64,000 bases of DNA, taken from assembly GCA_934541015.1 (NCBI GenBank), contig CAKTDC010000008.1, positions 31,194-95,193 of the forward strand, read 5' to 3'. The position numbers and the translations under genes are program-made. Below the pieces are notes generated by a model. It did not search any database and was not told the origin of the DNA. It worked only from the letters and a program-made list of their open reading frames with translations. The DNA is from an uncultured Luteimonas sp. (GTDB taxonomy: Bacteria; Pseudomonadota; Gammaproteobacteria; Xanthomonadales; Xanthomonadaceae). Shown here piece after piece: positions 29,108 to 39,600 of the stretch; the first letter of the stretch is position 1; the number at the start of each line of letters is the position of its first letter.

Positions 29108-30145
29108 TCACTCGAACAACCGTTTGTCCTTCGCATATTCCTTGGCCTGCGCGCGCGTGACCATGCCGCGCTTGACCAGGTCCTGCAGGTGCTGGTCGAG
29201 GGTCATCATGCCCGCGGCCTGGCCGGTCTGGATGGCCGAGTACATCTGCGCGACCTTGTCCTCGCGGATCAGGTTGCGGATGGCGGGGGTGCCGACCATG
29301 ATCTCCCAGGCCGCGGTGCGGCCGCCACCGACCTTCTTCAGCAGCGCCTGCGAGATCACCGCGCGCAGCGATTCGGACAGCATCGAGCGCACCATCGGCT
29401 TCTCGCCGGCGGGGAACACGTCGATGATGCGGTCGATGGTCTTGGCCGCGCTGGAGGTGTGCAGGGTGGCGAACACCAGGTGGCCGGTTTCCGCGGCGGT
29501 CAGCGCCAGGCGGATGGTCTCGATGTCGCGCATTTCGCCGACCAGGATGTAGTCCGGGTCCTCGCGCAGCGCCGAGCGCAGCGCCTCGCTGAAGCCATGG
29601 GTGTCGCGGTGCACCTCGCGCTGGTTGATCAGGCACTTCTGCGCGGTGTGCACGAACTCGATCGGATCCTCGATGGTGAGGATGTGGCCGTACTCGTTCT
29701 TGTTGACGTGGTCGACCATCGCCGCCAGCGTGGTCGACTTGCCCGAGCCGGTCGGCCCGGTCACCAGGATCAGGCCCTGCGGCTGGTCGATCAGTTCGCG
29801 GAAGATCGGCGGGCAACCCAGGTCCTCGAGCGTGAGCACCTCGGAGGGAACGGTGCGGAACACCGCCGCGGCACCGCGGTTCTGGTTGAAGGCGTTGACG
29901 CGGAAGCGGGCCAGCCCAGGGATCTCGAACGAGAAGTCGACCTCGAGGAACTCCTCGTAGTCGCGCCGCTGCTTGTCCGACATGATGTCGTAGATCAGCG
30001 CGTGCACCTGCTTGTGCTCCAGCGCGGGCACGTTGATCCGGCGCACGTCGCCGTCGACCCGGATCATCGGCGGCAGGCCCGACGACAGGTGCAGGTCGGA
30101 GGCCTTGTTCTTGACCGAGAACGCCAACAGTTCGGCGATATCCAT
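29108..30145 (-). CDS. pilT: Type IV pilus retraction ATPase PilT
   Basis: 345 residues. It powers pilus depolymerisation for twitching motility. Walker A is GPTGSGKSTTLA, Asp box LTIEDPIEFVHTAQ, Walker B ILVGEMRDIETIRLA, and His box TGHLVFATLHTSSA; the AIRNLIRE motif of PilT is present near the C-terminus. The ATG at 30145 (MDIAELL) with GGGAG upstream is the standard start. In many gamma-proteobacteria pilT is followed divergently by yggS-proC; here the divergent neighbour is proC directly. Confidence 0.95.
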   Translation of the reverse strand: MDIAELLAFSVKNKASDLHLSSGLPPMIRVDGDVRRINVPALEHKQVHALIYDIMSDKQRRDYEEFLEVDFSFEIPGLARFRVNAFNQNRGAAAVFRTVPSEVLTLEDLGCPPIFRELIDQPQGLILVTGPTGSGKSTTLAAMVDHVNKNEYGHILTIEDPIEFVHTAQKCLINQREVHRDTHGFSEALRSALREDPDYILVGEMRDIETIRLALTAAETGHLVFATLHTSSAAKTIDRIIDVFPAGEKPMVRSMLSESLRAVISQALLKKVGGGRTAAWEIMVGTPAIRNLIREDKVAQMYSAIQTGQAAGMMTLDQHLQDLVKRGMVTRAQAKEYAKDKRLFE

Positions 30146-30409
30146 GCATGCTCCCCTGCGCCGCTGTGTGATGCCGATCCGGCCGGCGCGCGGCGGCCCG
30201 GCCCAGCCCCTGTCGCCGAGTATAGCCCTGTCGGCGGACGCCGACGGCGCGCCGGCGAAGCGGCGCGATCCGGTCGATGTTCTCCGCCCGGACACAATCC
30301 CCCGTGCCTCTGGTTGAACGCGATCCGGGGGGCGGCGAGGCCAGGCGGCGCTGACGTCTGCGATCGCCTGCTCTACCATCCGGGCATCCCCCGCCGGAGG
30401 TATCTCCCC

Positions 30410-31255
30410 ATGTCCAGCCCGTCGCCCAGCGAAGCACCTGGCGAGCGCATCGCCTTCATCGGCGGCGGCAACATGGCCCGCAGCCTGATCGGAGGCCTGG
30501 TGCGCGCCGGCAGCGATCCGGCGGACATCCGCGTGGCCGAGCCGGAGGCCGGCGCGCGGCAGGCGCTCGAGCGCGAGTTCGGGATCATCACCTCCGAAAA
30601 TACGCAGAAGATCGTTGAAGATGCAGGCATCTGGGTGTTCGCGGTCAAGCCGCAGGTCATCCGCCAGGTGTGCTGGGGCCTCGCTTCCGTGGCCCAGGCC
30701 ATGCGCCCGCTGCTGGTGTCGATCGCCGCGGGCATCACCTCCGGCCAGATCGACCGCTGGTGCGGCGGCGGCCTGCCGGTGGTGCGGACGATGCCGAACA
30801 CGCCGGCCCTGCTGGGCGAAGGCGTCACCGGGCTGTTCGCCAATGCCGCGGTGGACGCCACCGGTCGCGGGCGCGCCGAACGCATCCTGCGCAGCGCCGG
30901 GGCGACGGTGTGGATCGGCGACGAGGCCCTGATGGATGCGGTCACCGCCACCTCGGGCAGCGGCCCGGCCTACGTGTTCCTGCTCGCCGAGGCGATGGAG
31001 CAGGCCGCGATCGCGCAGGGACTGCCCGCCGACGCGGCGCGCACGCTCACCCGGCAGACCCTCCTGGGCGCGGCGCGCATGCTCACCGGATCGGACGAAG
31101 CCCCGGCGGAGCTGCGCAGGCGCGTGACCTCTCCCGGCGGCACCACCCAGGCCGCGATCGAGACCTTCGAGGCCGGCGGCTTCCGCGACCTGGTCGCCGC
31201 GGCGATCACGGCGGCCACGCGGCGCGGCGGCGAGCTGTCCGCCGCCAACGACTGA
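30410..31255 (+). CDS. proC: Pyrroline-5-carboxylate reductase
   Basis: 281 residues. It performs the last step of proline synthesis with NAD(P)H. The Rossmann motif is IAFIGGGNMARSLIGG (about 14-29), and the C-terminal signature is the segment around MDAVTATSGSGPAYVF and RRRVTSPGGTTQAAIETFE. It starts at ATG 30410 with CGGAGG upstream. The 264-bp gap to pilT contains no yggS, which usually precedes proC. The DUF4426 gene follows after 6 bp. Confidence 0.94.
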   Translation: MSSPSPSEAPGERIAFIGGGNMARSLIGGLVRAGSDPADIRVAEPEAGARQALEREFGIITSENTQKIVEDAGIWVFAVKPQVIRQVCWGLASVAQAMRPLLVSIAAGITSGQIDRWCGGGLPVVRTMPNTPALLGEGVTGLFANAAVDATGRGRAERILRSAGATVWIGDEALMDAVTATSGSGPAYVFLLAEAMEQAAIAQGLPADAARTLTRQTLLGAARMLTGSDEAPAELRRRVTSPGGTTQAAIETFEAGGFRDLVAAAITAATRRGGELSAAND

Positions 31256-31261
31256 GTGGCG

Positions 31262-31741
31262 ATGCGCAGGACCGTCGCCGGGCTGGCGCTGCTGGCGCTG
31301 CTTCCGGCCTGCGGCGGCGAGCCCGGCCTGCCCGATCGCGCCGCCCGCGCCGACGCCTCCCGGCAGCCGGCCGAGCTCCAGGTCGGCGCTGCCCGCATCC
31401 ACGCCAGCCTCGCGCCCACCGCGACGCTGAATGCCACCGTCGCCGCCCGCTATGGCATCAGCCCGGCGCGCAGCGCCCAGCTGCTGCTGGTCGGCGTGCG
31501 CCAGGGCCCGCTGCACCAGGAGACGGCCATACCCGCCCGGGTCACCGCCCGCGCCCGCGACCTGCGCGGCGTCTGGCAGGACGTTCCCCTGCGCGAAGTG
31601 CGCGAGGACGGCTTCATCGACTACGTCGGCACCGTGCGCGCGACGCCACCGGACACCCTGACCGTCGAGATCACCGTGCGCCGCGAGGGCGCCGAATCGC
31701 CCGACCTGCTGCGCTTCGACCGCGACATCTTCCCGCTGTAG
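31262..31741 (+). CDS. DUF4426 lipoprotein
   Basis: 159 residues from ATG 31262; a GTG at 31256 is two codons upstream. The signal peptide ends at a probable lipobox LPAC (Cys17). The rest fits DUF4426: HASLAPTATLNATVAARYGI, then LLVGVRQG and a C-terminal VEITVRREGAESPDLLRFDRD. DUF4426 proteins often follow proC or yggT in proteobacteria. Function is unknown. Confidence 0.82.
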   Translation: MRRTVAGLALLALLPACGGEPGLPDRAARADASRQPAELQVGAARIHASLAPTATLNATVAARYGISPARSAQLLLVGVRQGPLHQETAIPARVTARARDLRGVWQDVPLREVREDGFIDYVGTVRATPPDTLTVEITVRREGAESPDLLRFDRDIFPL

Positions 31742-31800
31742 CCACCCCCGGCGATCCGGCAGCAGCCCCGCAGCCGCCGTCCCGGATCACCAGTCACCAG

Positions 31801-32400
31801 TCACGGATACAGCATCCGCTTCCCCGCCCCCTCCGCAGCGAACTCGTACGCCCAGCGCTCGTGCAGCCGGTAGCCACCGGCATACCAGAACTCCATGCGC
31901 GCGGGCCGCACGCGAAAGCCGGTCCAGCGCGGCGGACGCGGCACCGCGCGCCCCCGGTACTCGCGCTCCAGCTCCGCGACCCGGCGCTCGAAGATCTCCC
32001 GCGCCTCCAGCGTCTGCGACTGCTTCGAGGCCAGCGCGCCGAGCTGGCTGGCGCGGGGGCGGCTGGCGAAATAGGCGTCGGCCTCCACGTCGGAGACTGT
32101 CTCCACCCCGCCCTCGATCCGCACCTGCACGCCGTCGCGCACGCGCGGCCAGTGGAAGACCAGCGCCGCCTGCGGGTTGTCCTGCAGCTCGCGCCCCTTG
32201 CGGCCGTCGAGATGGGTGTAGAAGACGAACCCCCGCGCATCGAAGTGCTTGAGCAGCACCATGCGCGCCGACGGCCGCCCGTCGGGGGTGGCGGTGGCGA
32301 CCGTCATCGCGGTGCGGTCGGGCTCGCCGGCGTGCTGCGCCTCGTCGAACAGGCGGGCGAAGGTGGCGAGGGCTTCTTCGAGCAGGTCGCTGGCGTCCAT
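31801..32400 (-). CDS. pdxH: Pyridoxamine 5'-phosphate oxidase
   Basis: 199 residues. This FMN enzyme oxidises pyridoxamine- or pyridoxine-phosphate to pyridoxal phosphate. Motifs: [20 protein letters not shown] (FMN), [48 protein letters not shown], and C-terminal [16 protein letters not shown]. The start at 32400 is only 17 bp from the start of a divergent kinase gene, and no ribosome binding site precedes it, consistent with a leaderless transcript. Confidence 0.94.
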   Translation of the reverse strand: MDASDLLEEALATFARLFDEAQHAGEPDRTAMTVATATPDGRPSARMVLLKHFDARGFVFYTHLDGRKGRELQDNPQAALVFHWPRVRDGVQVRIEGGVETVSDVEADAYFASRPRASQLGALASKQSQTLEAREIFERRVAELEREYRGRAVPRPPRWTGFRVRPARMEFWYAGGYRLHERWAYEFAAEGAGKRMLYP

Positions 32401-32405
32401 TGCGC

Positions 32406-32412
32406 TATTGTC
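32406..32412. promoter_or_regulatory. Candidate bidirectional -10 element shared by pdxH and the kinase gene
   Basis: Rightward, TATTGT (32406-32411) ends six bases before the kinase ATG (32418). Leftward, GACAAT (32412-32407) ends six bases before the pdxH ATG (32400). The two hexamers overlap over five bases in the 17-bp divergent gap. Both transcripts would start at their start codon. Neither gene has a ribosome binding site in the gap. Confidence 0.5.
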
Positions 32413-32417
32413 CCGCG

Positions 32418-33242
32418 ATGACGGTCGATGCGCATCCTGCCGGCGCCGACGGCTTCGCGCCGGATTTCGTCCGCAGCGTGCTCGATGACGCGCTGGCGGC
32501 CGGCGCACGCGTGCTCGGCGTCTCCGGGCTGCAGGGCAGCGGCAAGTCCACGCTGGCGGCGCAGGTCGCGGCCGCGGCGCAGGCGCGCGGGCTGGTCGCG
32601 GTGGCGGTGTCGATCGACGATTTCTACCTCGACCGGCCGCTACGCGAGCGCCTGGCGCGCGAGGTACACGCGCTGCTGGCCACGCGCGGCCCTCCCGGCA
32701 CCCACGAGGTGGACCTGGCCTGCGCCACCCTCGACGCGCTGCGCAATGGCCAGGGTACGCGCTGGCCCGGCTTCGACAAGCTTGCCGACCGCCGGATGGC
32801 GGATGCGCGACGGCAGCCTGCCGCGGACCCGGACCGCGTGCTGGTGGTGTTCGAAGGCTGGTTCCTCGGCACCCCGGCCGAGGAGGACGGGGCCCTGGTC
32901 GAGCCAGTCAACGCGCTGGAACGCGACCAGGACCGCGATGGCCGCTGGCGCCGCTGGTGCAATGCGGCCCTGGCCCGCGACTACCCCGCGCTGTGGCGGC
33001 GCATCGACCGCCTGCTGTTCCTGCAGCCACCCGGGTTCGCGATCGTGCCCGAGTGGCGCTGGCAGCAGGAGCAGGCGCTGCAGGCCGCCGATCCGGCGCG
33101 CCCGGCGATGCGCCGCGCGCAGGTCGAACGCTTCGTGCAGCACTACGAGCGGGTCAGCCGGCAGGCGCTGCGCACGCTGCCGGGGATCGCCGACGCGGTG
33201 CTGACGCTGGACGCCCGGCGCCGGCCGATCCAGTTCCCGTAA
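32418..33242 (+). CDS. P-loop kinase of the D-glycerate 3-kinase (GLYK/Tda10) type
   Basis: 274 residues related to phosphoribulokinase/uridine kinase. The P-loop is [14 protein letters not shown] (about 37-50), followed by [31 protein letters not shown] and [11 protein letters not shown]. This set matches plant D-glycerate 3-kinase and yeast Tda10 homologues, so phosphorylation of glycerate is the best guess; other small-molecule substrates are possible. The ATG at 32418 is chosen over an in-frame start at 32400 because of the likely leaderless promoter. Confidence 0.8.
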   Translation: MTVDAHPAGADGFAPDFVRSVLDDALAAGARVLGVSGLQGSGKSTLAAQVAAAAQARGLVAVAVSIDDFYLDRPLRERLAREVHALLATRGPPGTHEVDLACATLDALRNGQGTRWPGFDKLADRRMADARRQPAADPDRVLVVFEGWFLGTPAEEDGALVEPVNALERDQDRDGRWRRWCNAALARDYPALWRRIDRLLFLQPPGFAIVPEWRWQQEQALQAADPARPAMRRAQVERFVQHYERVSRQALRTLPGIADAVLTLDARRRPIQFP

Positions 33243-33400
33243 GCGGCCTGACCGCCCCCGGGATCACGCGCCGTGGCCATGCGGACCGCCCACCGCGCAG
33301 CGGCGAGGCCGCAGCGAAGCGGCGCGACTGCCGCATCCGCCGGTCCGCCTGCCGCGGGCGGGACGCCACCCGGCGACCCGAGCGCGGATCCGGGAAGGGC

Positions 33401-33604
33401 CTATTCGACGAGGAAGGTCACCCGCATGTTGACCCGCCACTCGGTGACTTCGCCGTCGGGCCCGGTGACGGCCTTGATCTCGTTCACCCAGGCGCCCTGG
33501 ATGCCCTTGACGGTTTCGGCGGTCTTCTTCAGACCGGTCCTCACGGCGTCCTCGACGCTGGTGGACGACGAAGCGTTGAGTTCGATGACCTTCGCAACAG
33601 CCAT
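33401..33604 (-). CDS. Dodecin, flavin-storage protein
   Basis: 67 residues. The pattern VAKVIELNASSSTSVEDAVRTGL, then AWVNEIKA and EWRVNMRVTFLVE is the dodecin fold, whose twelve-subunit shell binds flavins (or CoA) with a conserved tryptophan, here Trp39. A ribosome binding site AGGAGA stands before ATG 33604. The gene stands alone, divergent from aroK. The 158-bp stretch after it (33243-33400) contains nothing recognisable. Confidence 0.9.
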   Translation of the reverse strand: MAVAKVIELNASSSTSVEDAVRTGLKKTAETVKGIQGAWVNEIKAVTGPDGEVTEWRVNMRVTFLVE

Positions 33605-33680
33605 GCCTGTTCTCCTGGAAACGCACCACGGTGCGGAATTCCCAGCATGCGCCCGGCGGCGTTAAGAAGGCGCAAGCTGC

Positions 33681-33686
33681 TAGCAT
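33681..33686 (+). promoter_or_regulatory. Candidate -10 element of a leaderless aroK transcript
   Basis: TAGCAT ends seven bases before the aroK ATG (33694) in the short divergent gap with dodecin. No ribosome binding site stands between. The spacing predicts transcription starting at or next to the start codon. Confidence 0.4.
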
Positions 33687-33693
33687 CGCGCCC

Positions 33694-34251
33694 ATGAAAT
33701 CCGCCCCCAACCTGGTGCTGGTCGGCCCGATGGGGGCCGGCAAGTCCTCGATCGGCAAGCGCCTGGCCGCGCGCCTGGGCATGGCCTTCGTGGACGCCGA
33801 CCGCGAGGTCGAGGAGCGCACCGGGGCCAGCATCAACACCATTTTCGAGTGCGAGGGCGAGAGCGGCTTCCGCGCGCGCGAGTCGGCAACGCTGGCCGAT
33901 CTGCTGGAGGGCAAGGGCCAGGTGATCGCCACCGGCGGCGGCGCGGTGCTGGACCCGGAAAACCGCGCCCGGATGAAGCGGCACGGCTTCGTGATCCACC
34001 TGCAGGTCGGAGCGGAGCGGCAGCTGGAGCGGCTGGCGCGCGACCGCAGCCGGCCGCTGCTGGCCACCGAGGATCGCGACGCGGTGCTGCGCCGGCTGTC
34101 GGAGCAGCGCGCACCGCTGTACGCCGACGTCTCGGACCTGGATTTCGATACCGACCACATGTTCCCGCCCCAGGCCTCGGCCAGGCTCGCGCAGCTGCTG
34201 CCGCAGCTGTGGGACCGCGCCGGTGCCTCCGCACCAGAGGATCCCGCATGA
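33694..34251 (+). CDS. aroK: Shikimate kinase
   Basis: 185 residues. It phosphorylates shikimate at O3 in aromatic amino-acid synthesis. Walker A is [11 protein letters not shown], followed by [14 protein letters not shown] (shikimate-binding Asp and Arg), FRARESATL, and the GGGAVL loop. The lid arginine lies in [10 protein letters not shown]. Start at ATG 33694; an ATG at 33631 would precede the likely promoter. aroB overlaps by 4 nt (ATGA). Confidence 0.94.
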   Translation: MKSAPNLVLVGPMGAGKSSIGKRLAARLGMAFVDADREVEERTGASINTIFECEGESGFRARESATLADLLEGKGQVIATGGGAVLDPENRARMKRHGFVIHLQVGAERQLERLARDRSRPLLATEDRDAVLRRLSEQRAPLYADVSDLDFDTDHMFPPQASARLAQLLPQLWDRAGASAPEDPA

Positions 34252-35339
34252 CCCCCGCTGCACGTACCGTCGACGTCGGCGGCGAGCGCCCCTACCGCAT
34301 CAGCATCGCTCCCGGACTGCTCGGCGACGGCGAACTGCTCGCCGCCACCCTGCGCGGCCGCGACGCCTTCATCGTCAGCGACGACCAGGTCGCGCCGCTG
34401 TACCTGGGCCGGGTGGAGCAGGCGCTGCGTGCGGCGCGCCCGGAGCTGCGGATCGGCAGCTGGACCCTGCCCGCGGGCGAGGCGTCCAAGACGCTGCAGT
34501 CCTTCGCCGCCGCGATCGACGCCATCGCCAGCGCCGGCATGCGCCGCGACGCCTGCCTGTTCGCCCTGGGCGGTGGCGTGGTCGGCGACCTGGCCGGTTT
34601 CGCCGCCGCGGCCTGGATGCGCGGGATCGACTGCGTGCAGCTGCCGACGACGCTGCTGGCGATGGTCGACTCCTCGGTCGGCGGCAAGACCGCGGTCGAC
34701 CTGCCGCAGGGCAAGAACCTGGTCGGCGCCTTCCATCCGCCGCGCGCGGTGGTGGTCGACACCGCCGTGCTGCGCACCCTGCCGCCGCGCGAGCTGCGCG
34801 CCGGGCTGGCTGAAGTGGTGAAGTACGGTGCGATCGCCGACGCCCCCTTCCTCGACTGGCTCGAGGTCCACGCCGAAGCGCTGCTGGCGATGGACGACGC
34901 CGCGCTGGCCGAGGCGATCGCGCGCAGCTGCGCGCACAAGGCGGCGATCGTCGAGCGCGATCCGTTCGAGCACGGCGACCGCGCCCTGCTCAACCTCGGC
35001 CACACCTTCGGCCACGCCATCGAGACCGGACAGGGCTACGGCGGGCTGGTGCACGGCGAGGCGGTGGCGGTGGGCATGGTGCTGGCGGCGCGGCTGTCGG
35101 AGCGGCTGGGGCTGGCCGACGCCGGGGACACCGCCCGCCTGCGCGCGCTGCTGCAGCGCTTCGGGCTCCCGGTCGACCTGCCGCGCGGACTCGACCCGCA
35201 GGCGCTGCTGGCGCACATGCGGCTGGACAAGAAGGCCCAGGCCGACGGCCTGCGCTTCATCGTCTGGGACGGCATCGGCCGCGCGCGGGTACTGGCGGGC
35301 GTACCGGAAGCCGCGGTGCTGGACGTGCTGCGCGGCTGA
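34248..35339 (+). CDS. aroB: 3-dehydroquinate synthase
   Basis: 363 residues. It cyclises DAHP to 3-dehydroquinate, using NAD and a divalent metal. NAD binding is seen in [20 protein letters not shown] and [20 protein letters not shown]. Metal ligands are the glutamate in [11 protein letters not shown] and histidines in [11 protein letters not shown] and [10 protein letters not shown]. It overlaps aroK by 4 nt, the standard aroK-aroB pair. A repeat-rich 278-bp gap separates it from hemE. Confidence 0.95.
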   Translation: MTPAARTVDVGGERPYRISIAPGLLGDGELLAATLRGRDAFIVSDDQVAPLYLGRVEQALRAARPELRIGSWTLPAGEASKTLQSFAAAIDAIASAGMRRDACLFALGGGVVGDLAGFAAAAWMRGIDCVQLPTTLLAMVDSSVGGKTAVDLPQGKNLVGAFHPPRAVVVDTAVLRTLPPRELRAGLAEVVKYGAIADAPFLDWLEVHAEALLAMDDAALAEAIARSCAHKAAIVERDPFEHGDRALLNLGHTFGHAIETGQGYGGLVHGEAVAVGMVLAARLSERLGLADAGDTARLRALLQRFGLPVDLPRGLDPQALLAHMRLDKKAQADGLRFIVWDGIGRARVLAGVPEAAVLDVLRG

Positions 35340-35340
35340 A

Positions 35341-35500
35341 AAAGTTCTTCCCCCAATTGCGGGGAAATCGCAAGAGCAGAGCGGGATCGGGGCTTGCGGA
35401 CAGAGGGGCGCCCCGGGCCGGGGATTGCTCCCCGGCCGACAGGGCGCGGCGTCCCTCCGACGGCGGAAGTGAAAGCAGCCCCCGCACTTGGGAGATGAGC
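35341..35500. repeat. Interspersed repeats downstream of aroB
   Basis: 35351-35370 is a degenerate CCCCCAATTGCGGGG palindrome. 35405-35475 on the minus strand carries GGACGCCGCGCCCTGTCG followed by a CCGGGGA element. The same segment occurs on the plus strand at 43516-43543. The rest of the gap to hemE holds TACAAT at 35522-35527, a possible -10 element without a clear -35. Confidence 0.6.
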
Positions 35501-35617
35501 CGAAACAAAGCCGCGCGCCGGTACAATGGCGGCGATCTCCTGTCGCCGGCGGCCGCGCCACGACCCGCCGCGGCGGGCGGCAGCGGCGCGCCGGCATCCC
35601 CCTGAATCCGGGACGCC

Positions 35618-36694
35618 ATGACCGCCACCGCACTCCAGAACGACCGTTTCCTGCGCGCCCTGCGCCGCCAGCCCGTGGACCGCACGCCGGTGTGGCTGAT
35701 GCGCCAGGCCGGCCGCTACCTGCCCGAGTACCGGGCGGTGCGCAAGACCGCGGGCAGCTTCATGGCCATGGCCACCAGTCCCGAACTCGCCTGCGAGGTC
35801 ACCCTGCAGCCGCTGCGCCGCTTCGACCTGGACGCGGCGATCCTGTTCTCCGACATCCTGACCATCCCCGACGCCATGGGCCTGGGCCTGCACTTCGTCG
35901 ACGGCGAGGGCCCGAAGTTCGAGCGCCCCGTGCGCAGCGCCGCCGACGTGGCCAGGCTCGGCGTGCCCGACATGGACACCGGCCTGCGCTACGTGATGGA
36001 CGCGGTGCGCACCATCCGCCGCGAGCTGGACGGCAAGGTGCCGCTGATCGGCTTCTCCGGCAGCCCCTGGACCCTCGCCTGCTACATGGTCGAGGGCGGC
36101 GGCAGCAAGGACTTCGCCCGGATCAAGGCGATGGCGCTCAACGACCCGAAGGCGCTGCACGCGCTGCTGGCGGTCAACACCGACGCGGTCGTCGCCTACC
36201 TCGCCGCGCAGCGCGCGGCAGGCGCGCAGGCGCTGCAGGTGTTCGACACCTGGGGCGGCGTGCTCTCGCCGGCGATGTACCGCGAGTTCTCCCTGCCCTA
36301 CCTCGTGCGAATCGCGCGCGAGCTGGAGCGCGGCGAGGGCGCGGAGCGCACTCCGCTGATCGTGTTCGGCAAGGGCAACGCGGCCTACCTCGGCGAGCTG
36401 GCGGACTCGGGCGCCGAGGGCGTCGGCGTCGACTGGCTGATCGACCTCGGCGACGCGGCGCAGCGCACCGGCGGCAAGGTCGCGGTGCAGGGCAACCTCG
36501 ACCCGGCCACGCTCTACGGCTCGCCGGACGCGATCCGCCGCGAGGTCCGCCGCGCGCTCGACAGCTGGCGCGAGGGCAACGGCGGCTCGCGCGAGGGCCA
36601 CGTCTTCAACCTCGGCCACGGCATGTCGCCGGACATGGACCCCGACCACGTCGCGGTGCTGGTCGACGAGGTGCACGCCTACAGCGCGCGCTGA
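35618..36694 (+). CDS. hemE: Uroporphyrinogen decarboxylase
   Basis: 358 residues. It removes four carboxyl groups from uroporphyrinogen III to give coproporphyrinogen III in heme synthesis. The N-terminal signature [33 protein letters not shown] with the catalytic aspartate, and [17 protein letters not shown] are all present. The C-terminal [10 protein letters not shown] is standard. Its 3' end overlaps the convergent hybrid kinase gene by 16 bp, leaving no space for a terminator between them. Confidence 0.95.
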   Translation: MTATALQNDRFLRALRRQPVDRTPVWLMRQAGRYLPEYRAVRKTAGSFMAMATSPELACEVTLQPLRRFDLDAAILFSDILTIPDAMGLGLHFVDGEGPKFERPVRSAADVARLGVPDMDTGLRYVMDAVRTIRRELDGKVPLIGFSGSPWTLACYMVEGGGSKDFARIKAMALNDPKALHALLAVNTDAVVAYLAAQRAAGAQALQVFDTWGGVLSPAMYREFSLPYLVRIARELERGEGAERTPLIVFGKGNAAYLGELADSGAEGVGVDWLIDLGDAAQRTGGKVAVQGNLDPATLYGSPDAIRREVRRALDSWREGNGGSREGHVFNLGHGMSPDMDPDHVAVLVDEVHAYSAR

Positions 36695-39600
36695 TCTCCG
36701 CGCGGCGCGGCCATCGCCGCGTCGATCGCATCCTCGAGCATCTCACCGGTCAGCGGCTTGCGCAGGAAGCCGTCGAAACCGGCCTGCGCCACCAGCGCCT
36801 CGACGTCGGCGTCGGCGCGCGCGGTCACCGCCAGCAGCGGCCGGTCGAAGCCCTGTCCGCGCAGCAGCGGCACCAGCGCCAGTCCGTCGATGCCCGGCAG
36901 GTCGAGGTCGAGCAGGCCGATGTCGAATCGCCGCGTGGCGCTCTCGGCCAGTGCCGCCAGTCCGTTGGCGACGTGGGCCACGCGATGCCCGCGCGCGGCC
37001 AGCAGGCCTGAAATCACCTCGGCGACGGTGGCGTCGTCCTCCACCAGCAGCACCTGCAGCCCGCTGGTGCGCTCCGCGGCGCGCACCGCGGCGGGCGCGG
37101 GAGCACTCACCGCTGGCGCGGCCGGGAGCGGGAGATCGACGATGAAGCTGGTGCCCTCGCCCGGCGCGCTCAGGACCTCGATCCGCCCCTCCATCGCCGC
37201 GGCCAGCTCCTGGCAGATCGCCAGGCCCAGGCCGCTGCCGCCGTAGCGCGCCGCGGTGCGTGCGCCCTCGGCCTGCTCGAAGCGGCGGAACAGGCGCTGC
37301 TTCTGCTCGTCGCTCAGCCCCGGGCCGGTATCGCTCACGGTCAGCCGCACGCCGACCGGCGCCAGCCCCTCCACGCGCAGGCCGACGCTGCCCTTGGCGG
37401 TGAACTTGACCGCGTTGCCGATCAGGTTGAGCAGGATCTGCCGGATGCGCACCACGTCCCCGCGCAGCCAGCGCGGGGCGTCGGCGGCGATGGCATGGCG
37501 GAATTCCAGCCCGCGCTGGCGCGCCGGCGGCGCGGTCAGCGCGACCACGTCCTGGACCAGCGCGTGCAGGTCGAACGGCTGCAGGTCGAGCTCCAGGCGG
37601 TCGGCCTCGATCCGGGCCAGGTCCAGCGCATCGTTGACCAGCCGCAGCAGGTGCTCGCCGGCGCGGCGGATCGCCTCGGCATGTCCGCGCTGGGTGGCGT
37701 CCAGATCGGTCCGCAGCAGCAGCTCGCTCATGCCGAGCACGCCGGTCATGGGCGTGCGCACCTCGTGGCCCAGCGTCGCCAGGAAGCGGGTCTTCGCCAG
37801 CGAGGCCTGCTCGGCGAGCTCGCGCTTGTGCTCGGCCAGCTGCCAGGCGCTGCGGCGCTTGACGCGGGTGCGGTAGCCGTGGGCCATCCACAGCAGCGAC
37901 AGCAGCAGGGTCGCCGCCATCGCCAGCAGCGCCCAGCGGCTGCGCCACCACGGCGGCAGCACTTCGAAGGAAAGCTCCTGGTCGGCCGCGGCGTTGCCGG
38001 CCGCATCCATCGCGCGCAGCCGCAGCACGTAGCGACCGGCCGGCAGGTTGCTGAACACGCGCTCGCCGCTCGCGCCCTGCGCCACCCAGCCCTCTTCGTG
38101 CCCCTGCAGCCAGGACCAGTAGCGGTTCGACAGCGGATCGTCGAACGAGAGCACGCGCGTGCTCACGCGCAGTTCCTGGTCGCCGGGGGACAGCACCAGC
38201 GGCGCGCCCGGCGCCAGCGCGTGCCACTCGCCGCTGCGGCGCACTGAGAGGTTGTCCAGGCGCAGCTCGGGGGTGACCGGGGTCGGGTCGTCGGCGACGG
38301 TGTCGACCAGCACCACGCCGCCGTCGGAGGTCGAACCGACCAGCATGCCCGAGGGCTCGAGCACCAGCGCCCGCTCCAGGAACTCCTGGCTGCTCAGTCC
38401 GTGCTGCACGCCGTAGTGGCGCAGCACGCGCACGGCCGGATCCCAGCGGTACAGGCCGCGGGTCGACGACAGCCACACCCGCTGCCGCGAATCCACCAGC
38501 AGTCCGTAGCCCTGCACCACCGGCAAGCCCTGGGCGGCGCCAACCTCGGCGGTGCGCTGCCAGCGGCCGTCGATGCGCTCGAAGCGCTCCAGCCCGGTCA
38601 GGCGCTGCAGCCACAGTGCGTCCAGTCCGTCGAAAGCGAAGGCGTGCACCGCGCGGCCGCGCATCTCCTCCACTTCCTGCGGCTCGCCGTCCGGAGGCAG
38701 CCGCACCAGGCCGGTTCTGCTGGCGATCCACAGCGCGCCGTCGGGGCCGAAATCCATCCAGTCGTTGTCGCTCTCGTCGCCCACGCGCACGTTGCGCAGC
38801 ACCTTGCCGGTCAGGCCGTCGCGCTGCTGCACGCCGTAGTCCTGGATCCCGATCCACAGGGTGTCGCCGGGACCGGTGCGCAGGATGTTGGCCAGGCCCT
38901 GCTCGGGAAGCCCGTCGGGCGTATCGTCCTCGCCCCAGACATCGACCGTGCCGTTGCCGATCCGGGTCAGCCCGCGCCGGCCCAGCGTCCACAGCATGCC
39001 GCTTTCGCTCTCGGCGATGGCCCTGATGCGTCCGTCGAGCATGGCCTCGGCCGCGACGCCGTCGAGCCGCTCGATGGTGCCGCCGCTGCCCATGCGCTCG
39101 ATCGCGCCGTTGTACGCACCCAGCCAGACCCCGCCGCCGCGGGCCAGGCCGATGCCGCGATAGCGGTCGCCTTCCAGCCCCTCCGGACTGCGCTGGAACT
39201 GGGCGACGCGGTGCCAGTCCGAGCGCAGGTAGCCGATGCCGGCGCCGAACACCGGCACCCACAGCGCACCATCGTCCTGCAGCAGCAGGGCCTTGACCGG
39301 CGCCACCACGTTGCCCGGCCCCATCTGCACCGCCATCGGGATGTCGCTGCCGGCGGCGACCCGCCACAGCCGGCGCCCGGAGGCCAGCCACATGCCGCCG
39401 TCGCTGTCGCGGGCGACGGCGAGCACGTGGTTGGGGCGCTCGAACATCGGCGCCCACGACGGCGACCACCAGCGGCCGTCGCCCCCGGTCACGAACAATC
39501 CGTGCCCCGCGCCCACCCAGATCTCGCCGCCAACCCGGCTGACCGAATACACCAGCGGGGCGTCCTCGCCGCCGGGCAGGCGCATGCGCTCGACGCGGCC

